Source: Sedimentibacter saalensis (GTDB lineage: Bacteria > Bacillota > Clostridia > Tissierellales > Sedimentibacteraceae). Taken from it: DNA of 64,000 bases. The stretch lies in assembly GCF_007830175.1 (NCBI RefSeq), contig NZ_VLKH01000003.1, positions 248,001-312,000 of the forward strand. The letters are read 5' to 3'. Position numbers and translations under genes: made by a program. Within the stretch, counting starts at the first letter, position 1. Each line of letters starts with the position of its first letter. Shown piece by piece: positions 35,552-43,783 of the stretch. The notes below the pieces were generated by a model. It was not told where the DNA came from. It saw only the letters and a program-made list of their open reading frames with translations, and ran no database searches.

Positions 35552-36118
35552 GTGAACACAATTACAAAAGAAGAAGCTTGGGCTTTATTAAAGGAATATA
35601 ACAAGGATGAATTTCATTTGAAGCATGCAGAAACAGTGAGTTTTGTAATGGAATACTTTGCCAAAAAATTAGGTTTTGAGAATGAAACAGAATTTTGGGG
35701 CATCGTTGGATTATTGCACGATCTTGACTTTGAAATGTATCCTGAAGAGCATTGCATGAAGGTTCAGGAAATATTGAATGAAAAGGGAATAGACCCTAAA
35801 ATTACCCGTGCCATTGCAAGCCACGGTTACGGATTGACTCCGGCAGATATAAAACCTGAGCACACAATGGAAAAAGTGTTGTTTGCAACTGACGAACTTA
35901 CAGGTTTAATTGGAGCCGCAGCACTTATGAGACCTTCTAAAAGCACATTGGATATGGAATTAAAATCCTTGAAGAAAAAATATAAAACTCCAAGTTTTGC
36001 TGCAGGCTGTTCAAGAGATGCAATTCAAGACGGAGCAAACATGCTTGGTTGGGAACTCGATAAGCTTCTGGAAGAAACTCTGCAGGCTATGAGAGCATAC
36101 GAAACTTCTCTACAATAA
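35552..36118 (+). CDS. HD domain hydrolase-like protein
   Basis: A 188-residue HD-domain protein that starts with GTG, preceded by GGAAAGAAGGG. Metal-binding residues are visible: HLKHAE near 22-25, the HD pair in LLHDLDFE, ASHGY and the Asp of FATDELTG. The family (HDIG-related, often annotated as hydrolase) hydrolyses phosphate esters or nucleotides, but no substrate is known for this group. Monocistronic, closed by a strong hairpin shared with sdaAA. Confidence 0.85.
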   Translation: MNTITKEEAWALLKEYNKDEFHLKHAETVSFVMEYFAKKLGFENETEFWGIVGLLHDLDFEMYPEEHCMKVQEILNEKGIDPKITRAIASHGYGLTPADIKPEHTMEKVLFATDELTGLIGAAALMRPSKSTLDMELKSLKKKYKTPSFAAGCSRDAIQDGANMLGWELDKLLEETLQAMRAYETSLQ

Positions 36119-36134
36119 TTTAAGAAAATATAAG

Positions 36135-36172
36135 AAACAACTCAGCATCCATGCCAGAATGCTGAGTTGTTT
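36135..36172. terminator. Bidirectional terminator
   Basis: Perfect arms AAACAACTCAGCAT and ATGCTGAGTTGTTT with a 10-base loop, between convergent HD and sdaAA genes, with T-runs on both strands. Confidence 0.88.
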
Positions 36173-36196
36173 TTATTTTTGGGGGGATTTTATTTA

Positions 36197-37084
36197 TTAA
36201 TCCATTTTGTTCATTTTTTCAATTTGTTCTTTTAGCTTTAAAGCTGTTGGAGTCACTGCAATTCCGCCAAGTGATGTTTCTCTTAGTTCCGCAGGCAGCT
36301 GCTTTCCAACTTTGTACATAGCAACAATCATTTCATCCAGCGGAATTTTGCTTGTTATTCCACTCATTACCATGTCAGCTGTTGCTATAGCGCTTACTGT
36401 TCCGGCTACGTTACGCTTTGCACATGGAACTTCAACAATTCCTGCAACAGAGTCACATACAAGACCAAGAATGTTTTTTATTACTATAGCTGCAGCATCC
36501 ATTTCCTGCTCAGCTGTTCCACCAAGCATATGAACAGCAGCTGCAGACGCCATTGCAGAGCCCGCTCCGCATTCTGCCTGACATCCGCCCTCTGCTCCTG
36601 CCAGTGTAGCATTTTTAGCTATTAGAATTCCTATTCCGCCGGCAACAAACAATGCCTGAATCATTTCATCTTCTGTTTTATTAAGTTTTTCTCCGACAGA
36701 CAACACCACTGCCGGCAATATTCCGCAAGAACCGGCTGTAGGGCAAGCTACAATTCTTCCCATAGCTGAATTTGTTTCAGAACATGACATAGCTCTTGAC
36801 ATTGCATCAACCATAAACTCACCAGTCAGTGCTTTTCCGCTTCTTGAGTATTCCTTCAATCTTTTTGCATCACCTTTAATAAGGTTTCCTGCTGTTTCTA
36901 TTTCTTTTTCCTGAGAATTTGTAGAATATTTTCGCATAACATTGAGGTTTGCTCTCATTTTATCAATTGCTTTTTCACGAGTAAACCCGCTTCTGTTCAT
37001 TTCTTCTCTTATTGCATATTCTGCAAGAGTAATATTCTCATTTTTTAAAATGTCAAGTATTTCTTTTCCTGTTGAAACAAACAT
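36197..37084 (-). CDS. sdaAA: L-serine dehydratase, iron-sulfur-dependent, alpha subunit
   Basis: A 295-residue catalytic subunit that converts L-serine to pyruvate and ammonia with a [4Fe-4S] cluster. Candidate cluster cysteines lie in ACPTAGSCGILPA, GGCQAECGAGSA and LVCDSVAGIV. The start MFVSTGKEILDILKNENITL is typical of the clostridial two-subunit form. It follows sdaAB with essentially no gap (stop at 37086, start at 37084), so subunits are coupled. The enzyme is oxygen-sensitive, fitting an anaerobe. Provides pyruvate and ammonia and links to glycine through serine metabolism. Confidence 0.95.
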   Translation of the reverse strand: MFVSTGKEILDILKNENITLAEYAIREEMNRSGFTREKAIDKMRANLNVMRKYSTNSQEKEIETAGNLIKGDAKRLKEYSRSGKALTGEFMVDAMSRAMSCSETNSAMGRIVACPTAGSCGILPAVVLSVGEKLNKTEDEMIQALFVAGGIGILIAKNATLAGAEGGCQAECGAGSAMASAAAVHMLGGTAEQEMDAAAIVIKNILGLVCDSVAGIVEVPCAKRNVAGTVSAIATADMVMSGITSKIPLDEMIVAMYKVGKQLPAELRETSLGGIAVTPTALKLKEQIEKMNKMD

Positions 37085-37085
37085 G

Positions 37086-37769
37086 TTATATCGCTCCTTC
37101 TATAATTGGGTTAACTACATTTACGCAATGTATTTCTTTGATGTCTCTTACTTTTTCCAATAGTTTTTCGGGAATGATGCTGTCTGTTTCAATAGCCATA
37201 GTAGCTTCTTTACCTTTTTCGTTTCTGTATACTCTCATGTTGGCAATATTTATATTTTCATCATACAAAATATTTGCTATCTGAGAAAGAACACCTGGTA
37301 TATCCTTATGCTTTGTAAGAAGAGTAGGGCGCTCGCCTGTAAACTCAACTTCCTGTCCATCTATGTCGAAAACAATTATATTGCCTCCGCCTATAGAAGA
37401 TCCCATTACTACTGCTAAATTGCCATCTGCTTTTGTCATGACAAATCTTACAGTGTTAGGATGAACATCTCCTAAATCTGCTGCAATAAAATTGTATTCA
37501 ATGCCTTCCTTAGCTGCCAGTTCAAATGAATTTCTCAGGTCTTCATCCCATGGATCCATACCTAAAATTCCTGCAACCAAAGCCTTGTCAGTACCGTGCC
37601 CTTTATATGTTTCTGCAAACGAACCGTGAAGAATAAAATCAACTTTTATAATTTTACCGCCTGCTACTGTTCTTGCTATCTTAGCTAATCTAGCCGCACC
37701 CGCAGTGTGTGAACTAGATGGTCCAATCATAATCGGCCCAATTATATCAAAAACACTATAATCTCTCAT
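37086..37769 (-). CDS. sdaAB: L-serine dehydratase, iron-sulfur-dependent, beta subunit
   Basis: A 227-residue beta subunit. The N-terminal part has the family signature FDIIGPIMIGPSSSHTAGAA, and the C-terminal 75 residues form an ACT domain (LTKHKDIPGVLSQIANILYD) that likely senses serine. It pairs with SdaAA. A 74-base gap separates it from the symporter gene upstream on the same strand, suggesting one transcript for serine uptake and deamination. Confidence 0.95.
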   Translation of the reverse strand: MRDYSVFDIIGPIMIGPSSSHTAGAARLAKIARTVAGGKIIKVDFILHGSFAETYKGHGTDKALVAGILGMDPWDEDLRNSFELAAKEGIEYNFIAADLGDVHPNTVRFVMTKADGNLAVVMGSSIGGGNIIVFDIDGQEVEFTGERPTLLTKHKDIPGVLSQIANILYDENINIANMRVYRNEKGKEATMAIETDSIIPEKLLEKVRDIKEIHCVNVVNPIIEGAI

Positions 37770-37843
37770 TATTATCTCCTTAAATCATACCGTATCTGTC
37801 ATTTGTTTTGTATGACTACCAATACAGATTGCCTTAATCTATA

Positions 37844-39022
37844 CTATTTATCTGATTGTTTGCCTTGAATTGTATCAACTAACATAGCTATCGCCTGGTC
37901 TCCTGATACGTTGCATGCTGTTCCAAAGCTATCCTGAGCAATGTACAATGCTATCATCAATGCAAGCATTGGTTCTGTAAATCCTAAAACTGTTTCCAAT
38001 ACTCCAAGAGCTGCCATTACAGCGCCTCCAGGAACTCCAGGTGCAGCAACCATCGTTATACCAAGCATTGCTATAAATCCTGCAAATGCAGTCAATGTTA
38101 CCGGAACTCCATTGAGCATCATTACAGCCAATGCACATGTAGTCAGTGTTATCGTGCTTCCTGATAAGTGAACTGTTGCGCACAATGGTACAACGAATTC
38201 TCTGATACCTTTGGAAATACCCATTTTTTCTGAGCAATTTACATTAACAGGAATAGTTGCAGCTGAAGACTGTGTTCCAAGTGCAGTAACATAAGCTGTT
38301 ATCTGAATCTTCAGGCATTTGAATATATTTTTCTTACTGATTGTGCAACCGATTACAAACTGGATAACAATCATTGCTAAATGCATTGCTATTACAACTA
38401 AGAATACTTTCCAGAATACAGAGAACACTGTTGTAACTTGTCCAGTATAAGTCATGTTTACGAAAACACCTACTATATATAACGGAAGCAATGGAATTAT
38501 AATGCTTTCAATTACTTTAGATATAATTTTCTGAAAGTCTTCTGCTGCTTTTCTAAGAGGTTCACTTTTTGTCACGGAAATTCCTAAACCTAAAATGAAA
38601 GATAAAATCAGTGCTGTCATAACTCCCATTACAGCTGGCATCTCAACTTTGAAGAATGGTTCTAAGTCAGCTGCTGCTTCAGCTATGCTGCTTGCAGATT
38701 CTGGAGTAATAAAAGAAGGTAAAAAGCTTGTTCCTACAAAATATGCTGTAAACCCTGAGAACAATGTAAAGCAATATGCAAGTCCAACTGTTATTCCCAA
38801 AAGTTTGCCGGCGCCTGTGCCTAGTTCAGCAATACCGGCTGTTACAAATCCTAAAATTATTAACGGGATTATAAAACCTAAAAAGTTTCCGAAAATTGAA
38901 GTAAAAGTTACAAATACTCTGTCAAGCCAAACTGGTGCAAAACTTCCTAGAACAAGACCAACTATGATACCAATGATGATTCTGGGTATAAGACCTAATT
39001 TGAATTTTTTTTCTTCTGCCAT
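37844..39022 (-). CDS. Dicarboxylate/amino acid:cation symporter (DAACS), probable serine transporter
   Basis: A 392-residue GltP/SstT-type Na+ symporter with eight membrane helices and two re-entrant loops. Features include the start IPRIIIGIIVGLVLG, TALGTQSSAATIPV (serine-rich HP1 loop), FVVPLCATVHLSGSTITLT and APGVPGGAVMAALGV (HP2). The arginine/aspartate pattern for dicarboxylates is not obvious; together with its position upstream of serine dehydratase genes this points to serine or threonine uptake. Substrate is inference. GAGGAG lies about 9 bases before the ATG. Confidence 0.88.
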   Translation of the reverse strand: MAEEKKFKLGLIPRIIIGIIVGLVLGSFAPVWLDRVFVTFTSIFGNFLGFIIPLIILGFVTAGIAELGTGAGKLLGITVGLAYCFTLFSGFTAYFVGTSFLPSFITPESASSIAEAAADLEPFFKVEMPAVMGVMTALILSFILGLGISVTKSEPLRKAAEDFQKIISKVIESIIIPLLPLYIVGVFVNMTYTGQVTTVFSVFWKVFLVVIAMHLAMIVIQFVIGCTISKKNIFKCLKIQITAYVTALGTQSSAATIPVNVNCSEKMGISKGIREFVVPLCATVHLSGSTITLTTCALAVMMLNGVPVTLTAFAGFIAMLGITMVAAPGVPGGAVMAALGVLETVLGFTEPMLALMIALYIAQDSFGTACNVSGDQAIAMLVDTIQGKQSDK

Positions 39023-39460
39023 TTGATTAATCTCCTCATTTTTATTTGCATACGTATGTCAGATACTCCGGATGTATCTATTTCGCAGACGTTGCGTGAA
39101 TTTTGTGTATTCATCAAGTGCATATGCGAATGTTATCATTAATTGACAAATATGTCAATAGAAATTTGTTATTTTTTTGCTAAAATTCTACAATATTTTT
39201 ATTAAGTTTTGGTAATTATTTTAGCTTCAAGCTTTCAATAACGATACTTTTTTTAGAATTTTATAACATAAAGTTACTCGAAACGGCTTAATATCATTGA
39301 AAAGCATACGTTTCGCCTATGTTCGTTTTATATGCAACTAAACGTTATTTTGTGCTAGTTTTGAATACACTTTAAATTTAATCATCAAAAACGCATTTTC
39401 TTTTTTGTACACATTTCTGCTACATATTTTCAACATAATGATTTTTGCTCATAAAAATAA
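39023..39460. promoter_or_regulatory. Upstream region of the symporter/serine dehydratase operon
   Basis: A minus-strand promoter is visible: TTGACA (39153-39158), 17-bp spacer, TAACAT (39130-39135). The -35 is the left arm of an inverted repeat, TTGACA-N4-TGTCAA (39143-39158), a possible operator. The rest (39160-39460) is AT-rich with nothing recognised. Confidence 0.65.
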
Positions 39461-39495
39461 AAACCCACAAGTTTCCTTACTAAACTTGTGGGTTT
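39461..39495. terminator. Terminator of the acyltransferase gene
   Basis: Arms AAACCCACAAGTTT and AAACTTGTGGGTTT, perfect, with a 7-base loop; 30 bases beyond the acyltransferase stop on the minus strand, with T/A-rich flanks. Confidence 0.85.
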
Positions 39496-39525
39496 AAATG
39501 TTAAATAAATTTCAATATTTTTCTT

Positions 39526-40599
39526 TTAGCTAGCTGCTTCAGCAATCTTTGCTCTTTTTTTCTTCTTAATATTGTTCTTTGCTGCTGTAAACAAAAGACA
39601 AGATATTATAGTCACAGGCATTACAGTTGCTGAATAAAGTATAAGTCTCTTTGTAACAGACAAAATACCATTGTTTTCAGCATACAAAATCATTACTGTA
39701 AGAACTAGAGGATGCATCAGGTAAATGTAGTACGAACTTTGTCCGAACAGCTTTATGAAGCTGTAGTATTTGCTGAAAACTTCCTTCATTACCAGTCCCA
39801 CATAATAAACGAAGAACACAGATGATGCTGAGAAAAAAAACCAGACATATGTTGTTATACTCATATCATAATAAGATACGACTGTGTATGCAAGGCCTGT
39901 TATTAAATATGCTGCTGTCACATGTATCTTGTGTCTTTTAACAAAGGACAGAAATAGCTCTCTCTCCAGAGTGACATAAATACCAAGCATATAAAAAACA
40001 ACATACTTTAAAAAAAGCCTGTCTGACAGTTCATATCTTATAAACTCAGCGCTCAGCAATGTAATAACTGCTGCAACTATCAATACAGTAACTTTTTTGT
40101 CTGTATTTCGAAGGATATAATAAAGTAACGGTCCCACAACATACATTTGAACAATTATTATTACGAAATACAAATGATATGACATTGTCCCCTGGAAAAC
40201 CCTCGTAATAAAAAAATTAATGTCCCATGTGTAATATCCAATCTTAATATATGCCCTATAATATATGACACACCATAAAAGATACGCTACAAGCACTTTG
40301 GCCAATCTTTTTTTAAGGAAAGAAAAGTACTTGAATTCCTTTTGTCTGTAGCTGTAAAAACTTGTAACGCCGCTTAAAAAAATAAAGATTGGAGTGGTAA
40401 ACTTCAAACTTCTGTTGATTAACAGCATTACTAAATGTGGAAAGCTTCCATGAATATAACCGGTAATACCTGTTGCTGTAATATGTACAATCATTACGGC
40501 CAGACAAGCTATAAACCTTATGTAATCCAGTTCATAGAGCTTGTCTTTACTTTTCTTCCCAAATTCTATAGATTCAGACATTTCTGCTGATAAATTCAT
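39526..40599 (-). CDS. Acyltransferase family 3 membrane protein (OafA/YrhL type)
   Basis: A 357-residue membrane acyltransferase, about 10 membrane helices. The family motif LDYIRFIACLAVMIVHITAT contains the catalytic-type His, followed by the Arg/Lys-rich RQKEFKYFSFLKKRLAKVLVAYLLW segment. These enzymes transfer acetyl or other acyl groups to cell-surface sugars. The gene is a single transcription unit. The ribosome binding site before the ATG is weak (AGAAAGTGATG), so the exact start is uncertain; an ATG at 40581 is also possible. Confidence 0.88.
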   Translation of the reverse strand: MNLSAEMSESIEFGKKSKDKLYELDYIRFIACLAVMIVHITATGITGYIHGSFPHLVMLLINRSLKFTTPIFIFLSGVTSFYSYRQKEFKYFSFLKKRLAKVLVAYLLWCVIYYRAYIKIGYYTWDINFFITRVFQGTMSYHLYFVIIIVQMYVVGPLLYYILRNTDKKVTVLIVAAVITLLSAEFIRYELSDRLFLKYVVFYMLGIYVTLERELFLSFVKRHKIHVTAAYLITGLAYTVVSYYDMSITTYVWFFFSASSVFFVYYVGLVMKEVFSKYYSFIKLFGQSSYYIYLMHPLVLTVMILYAENNGILSVTKRLILYSATVMPVTIISCLLFTAAKNNIKKKKRAKIAEAAS

Positions 40600-40772
40600 T
40601 AAATCACATCACTTTCTAAAATATATTTTTAAGTTTACCACTTATATAAGATAAAATCAATCAGATTTATATTGGTAAATATGTATTCGCATTTTAAATA
40701 TTTATGCAAACAAAGACGATTTTCGCCCATTTATATAAAATTTTATAATATTTTGTGGTATTTTATGTATTT

Positions 40773-40815
40773 TATACGTTTTGGCGTATACGTCATGACG
40801 AAGTTGTGTTACAAT
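40773..40815 (+). promoter_or_regulatory. Palindrome cluster upstream of the XRE gene
   Basis: TATACG-N6-CGTATA (40773-40790) abuts the perfect palindrome CGTCATGACG (40791-40800), and a -10 TACAAT follows at 40810-40815. No consensus -35 is present. The spacing places the palindromes over the -35 region, consistent with autoregulation by the downstream regulator. Confidence 0.5.
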
Positions 40816-40852
40816 ACTTTTAAAGGTCGTTTATTGTAATGGGAGGTATATT

Positions 40853-41095
40853 ATGTGTGTAAAAGAGGCAGTAATAAATAGAATTAATGATATTTGTTCC
40901 GACAGGGGGCTTGCTGTAAACAAGCTTGCAAACTTATCCGGAATTACGCCTTCAACAGTCTATAGCGTTTTTGACTCGGACAGAAAAGACATCGGCATTG
41001 TATTGATAAAAAAAATATGTGACGGTTTAGAAATATCCCTGGAGGATTTTTTCTCGGCTGAAATATTTGAATCTCTTGATCAGGAACTTATATAA
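40853..41095 (+). CDS. XRE-type helix-turn-helix regulator
   Basis: An 80-residue Cro/C1-type DNA-binding protein with a single HTH: RINDICSDRGLAVNKLANLS then TPSTVYSVFDSDRKDIGIVLIKKICDGLEISLEDFFS. This small form is common in Clostridia and has no sensor domain. GGGAGG lies 6 bases before the ATG. Monocistronic, ending in a hairpin. Targets unknown; the palindromes at its own promoter are candidates. Confidence 0.9.
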   Translation: MCVKEAVINRINDICSDRGLAVNKLANLSGITPSTVYSVFDSDRKDIGIVLIKKICDGLEISLEDFFSAEIFESLDQELI

Positions 41096-41103
41096 TGAAC
41101 TTT

Positions 41104-41134
41104 AAAAGGGTGTAACGTACAGTTTTCACCCTTT
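41104..41134. terminator. Bidirectional terminator
   Basis: AAAAGGGTG and CACCCTTT arms with a 15-base loop between convergent XRE and DUF2508 genes. Confidence 0.6.
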
Positions 41135-41387
41135 AATTTGTATTACCATTTTTAATTTGTCTGAGCAGATAAATATACTTTTTTTCTGCTGCTTCTACTT
41201 TATAAATTGCATAGTCAACCAGATCAGGCTGTGACACATTTTCAAATATGTTTTTAGCGTCTTCCCACTCTCGTTTTGCATTTTCAATATTTATGTATAT
41301 ATCTTTTTTTTCTTCTGATTTTTGCGGATGTTTGAAAATTTCTAATATATTTTTAATTCTCAATTCTTTGTTTGAAATCATGCTCAT
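41133..41387 (-). CDS. DUF2508 (YaaL-like) protein
   Basis: An 84-residue helical protein matching DUF2508: AKREWEDAKNIFENVSQPDLVDYAIYKVEAAEKKYIYLLRQIK carries the family pattern (EW..A...F....PDLVDYAIY...AAEK.Y..LL). Family members often sit beside recR, but no recR is here. AGGAGG precedes the ATG. Function unknown. Confidence 0.82.
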   Translation of the reverse strand: MSMISNKELRIKNILEIFKHPQKSEEKKDIYINIENAKREWEDAKNIFENVSQPDLVDYAIYKVEAAEKKYIYLLRQIKNGNTN

Positions 41388-41462
41388 GGAAAAAACCTCC
41401 TATATATATTATTATAGACAGGAGATTCCTTTTTATTCACGATATACCAAAATATATGGATA

Positions 41463-42101
41463 CTATTTTATTATTTCTTTGACCATTGCAGGAATTTGAG
41501 AAACACTGTTCACATAAGGAACAACGTCTTTTATTTTACCAAAGCCATATCTTGCATGGATAAAAGGAATTCCGGCAAATCTTGCAGAGCTTAAATCGCC
41601 TTCTGTATCGCCTATATACACAGCTCTGTCAAGATTATTTCTTTCCGTAACTAATTTTATATTTTCACCCTTTGTCTTTCCCGTGCGGCCGGGATTTTCA
41701 AAATCATCAAAATACTTATTCAGATTGTAGTATTTAAGAAAAGCCTCAATATATCCTTCCTGACAGTTGCTTACAATGGAAAGACTGTACTGTGAAGACA
41801 GTAATTCAAGCGTTTCTTCAACCTCGGGAAACAAAATGCCCCCGTTTTTTTCAATGTAGTCTTGTTCATACATGAGGCATCTGTCAACTATTTGTTTCCT
41901 TTCATCTAAAGAAAAATCAGCAAAAAACAACGCTGCTATTTCATCTATGGTCTTTCCCATGAATCCTTTCATTGCTTGTACAGTCATTTTATAATTTATA
42001 TTGCCATATGTTGCAATGGCCTCATTCCATGAATTGGTTACACTTTCTGAAGAATCCCAAAGAGTTCCGTCCAGATCAAATATAATTCCTTCTTTTGTCA
42101 T
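41463..42101 (-). CDS. HAD family phosphatase (phosphoglycolate phosphatase-like)
   Basis: A 212-residue HAD hydrolase with cap domain. Motif I FDLDGTLWDSS (nucleophile Asp and acid Asp), motif II SNCQ, motif III Lys in GKTKGENI and motif IV GDTEGDLSSA are all visible. It resembles Gph/PpaX-type phosphatases; substrate unknown. I choose the ATG at 42101, preceded by CGGAGG; a long upstream in-frame extension to 42194 has no such support. Confidence 0.9.
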   Translation of the reverse strand: MTKEGIIFDLDGTLWDSSESVTNSWNEAIATYGNINYKMTVQAMKGFMGKTIDEIAALFFADFSLDERKQIVDRCLMYEQDYIEKNGGILFPEVEETLELLSSQYSLSIVSNCQEGYIEAFLKYYNLNKYFDDFENPGRTGKTKGENIKLVTERNNLDRAVYIGDTEGDLSSARFAGIPFIHARYGFGKIKDVVPYVNSVSQIPAMVKEIIK

Positions 42102-42229
42102 GTTTCCTCCGAATTTTTTGTATGTATTTCTCTTGTAATTTTCAAATATAACAAATTTTAACATTTGCATAATTATTATACAGCAGTAAAGCAATTAATG
42201 CCATTATTAAGTAAAAGTAATTTTTATTA

Positions 42230-42258
42230 TTGACATATGACATTTATAGGAGTATTAT
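42230..42258 (+). promoter_or_regulatory. Promoter of the NifX-like gene
   Basis: Perfect -35 TTGACA (42230-42235), 17-bp spacer and -10 TATTAT (42253-42258), about 60 bases before the start codon. Confidence 0.8.
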
Positions 42259-42318
42259 CTAGTAAAGGATTTATCTATTCCTGAGAACATTTTTAATAAT
42301 ATTTAGGAGGATTAATAT

Positions 42319-42678
42319 ATGAAAATAGCATTGCCATCAAGACAAAATCTCATTGATGACCACTTTGGACATTGTGAATATTTCACAGTCTATACTGTTA
42401 ACGAAAACAAAGAAATTACAAATGGAGAAACTATTGCTTCACCAGTGGGCTGCGGCTGCAAATCCAACATAGCGCAAACACTGGCAGAAATGGGCGTCAA
42501 AGTAATGCTTGCAGGCAACATGGGAGATGGAGCTGTCAGAGTCTTGGGTAATTCAGGCATAGAAGTTATACGCGGTTGTTCAGGTGATGTCCAGACAGTT
42601 GCAAATAATTATCTTGCAGGTTCAGTTACTGACTCAGGAGATTCATGCCACGCTCATGAACATGAATGCCAACATTAA
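42319..42678 (+). CDS. NifB/NifX-type iron-molybdenum cofactor-binding family protein
   Basis: A 119-residue protein of the dinitrogenase iron-molybdenum cofactor family (NifX/NafY/MTH1175 fold). Typical are the start KIALPSRQNLIDDHFGHCEYF, CGCKSNIAQTLAEMGVKVML and NMGDGAVRVLGNSGIEVIRG. In non-diazotrophs these stand-alone proteins bind metal-sulfur clusters of unknown use. A His/Cys-rich tail (CHAHEHECQH) suggests metal binding. AGGAGG precedes the ATG. No nif genes are nearby. Confidence 0.88.
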   Translation: MKIALPSRQNLIDDHFGHCEYFTVYTVNENKEITNGETIASPVGCGCKSNIAQTLAEMGVKVMLAGNMGDGAVRVLGNSGIEVIRGCSGDVQTVANNYLAGSVTDSGDSCHAHEHECQH

Positions 42679-42686
42679 ATACTTAC

Positions 42687-42716
42687 AGCAGCTTCCCATG
42701 GAAGCTGCTTTTTTTA
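42687..42716 (+). terminator. Terminator of the NifX-like gene
   Basis: Perfect arms AGCAGCTTCC and GGAAGCTGCT, three-base loop, then seven T. Confidence 0.93.
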
Positions 42717-42998
42717 GCTATGTTTTCTTTTTGTAATTAAAAGGTATGCAATTCCTATTGCCGCAAATACGGCAAATACTGCTGTTAGTCCGGGAGACAC
42801 GGAACCTGACAGATAAATTGTTGTAGGTCCATCAGCTCCTCCTATAATACCTATAGCACTTGCATCGCTTAAATCTTTGTTTAACTTGTATGACAGGTAA
42901 AGAGGAAGCAAGTACTGGTATGAAATACCCAATGCAGCTGCAGCTGTGCAAAAAACAGTAAAAATCATCACCAATTTTTTAATCATTTTATTGTTCAT
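42714..42998 (-). CDS. Small OadB-like membrane protein (decarboxylase beta-subunit fragment family)
   Basis: A 94-residue protein with two membrane segments (about 8-27 and 70-88). Between them lies SAIGIIGGADGPTTIYLSG, which matches the Na+-site region of the beta subunit of sodium-translocating decarboxylases (OadB/GcdB; IIGGADGPTxI). Full beta subunits have over 350 residues, so only this motif is kept. AAAGGAG lies 5-6 bases before the ATG at 42998, suggesting a real gene rather than debris. Possibly a small Na+-related membrane protein; role unknown. Confidence 0.7.
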   Translation of the reverse strand: MNNKMIKKLVMIFTVFCTAAAALGISYQYLLPLYLSYKLNKDLSDASAIGIIGGADGPTTIYLSGSVSPGLTAVFAVFAAIGIAYLLITKRKHS

Positions 42999-43110
42999 TT
43001 GTACTCCTTTAAAATCTCTTATAAGCTTATTACTATCATTATATAACCCACAAGAACTATTTTCCATAAATATTATGAACATGTCAATTTTTTTACCACA
43101 AACATAAACA

Positions 43111-43138
43111 TTGAACATGATTAATTTTATGATATAAT
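43111..43138 (+). promoter_or_regulatory. Promoter of the folate operon
   Basis: -35 TTGAAC (43111-43116), 16-bp spacer, -10 TATAAT (43133-43138), about 75 bases before folE. Confidence 0.65.
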
Positions 43139-43213
43139 TATACAATACAATCAATTCGGCATACTAAATCAAGCATTATATAGAAAACAAAATTACATAA
43201 AAGGAGAAATATC

Positions 43214-43774
43214 ATGGATAAGGAAAGAATCGAAAAAGCTGTCAGGGAAATTCTTTTTGCAGTTGGCGAAGATCCTGACAGAGAAGGTCTTAAAGATACA
43301 CCTAGAAGAATGGCAAAAATGTATGAAGAAATATTCGCAGGTCTTCATGAGAACCCTGCAAAGCACCTGGAGATTTATTTTCAGGAAGAAAAGTATGAGG
43401 AGCTTGTGCTGGTAAAGGACATACCATTTTATTCCGTTTGCGAACATCACCTTGTTCCGTTCTTTGGAAAAGCTCATGTTGCTTATCTGCCTAAAAACGG
43501 CAGGCTTACAGGATTAAGCAAACTTGCAAGGGTTGTGGAAACTGTGGCTAAAAGACCTCAGCTTCAAGAAAGAATCACTTCAACAGTTGCGGATACAATC
43601 ATGGAAAAACTTGATCCTTATGGAGTCATAGTAGTAATAGAAGCTGAGCACATGTGTATGACAATGAGAGGCGTTAAAAAACCCGGTTCTAAAACAATGA
43701 CATCAGCAGTAAGAGGTATGTTCAGAACGGATCCAAAATCAAGAGCTGAAGTTATGTCAATGATAAACAAATAA
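43214..43774 (+). CDS. folE: GTP cyclohydrolase I
   Basis: A 186-residue enzyme that makes 7,8-dihydroneopterin triphosphate from GTP, the first step of folate synthesis. Zinc ligands are in CEHHLVPF (Cys, His) and the Cys of HMCMTMRG. The start region [20 protein letters not shown] is typical. Decameric cytoplasmic enzyme. First gene of the operon, with AAGGAG before the ATG; folP starts 9 bases after its stop. Confidence 0.96.
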   Translation: MDKERIEKAVREILFAVGEDPDREGLKDTPRRMAKMYEEIFAGLHENPAKHLEIYFQEEKYEELVLVKDIPFYSVCEHHLVPFFGKAHVAYLPKNGRLTGLSKLARVVETVAKRPQLQERITSTVADTIMEKLDPYGVIVVIEAEHMCMTMRGVKKPGSKTMTSAVRGMFRTDPKSRAEVMSMINK

Positions 43775-43783
43775 GAGGTAGAG

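Noticed and set aside
42319..42678. NifX-like protein as evidence for nitrogen fixation
   Set aside because: No nif structural or assembly genes are nearby, and stand-alone family members are common in non-fixing anaerobes.
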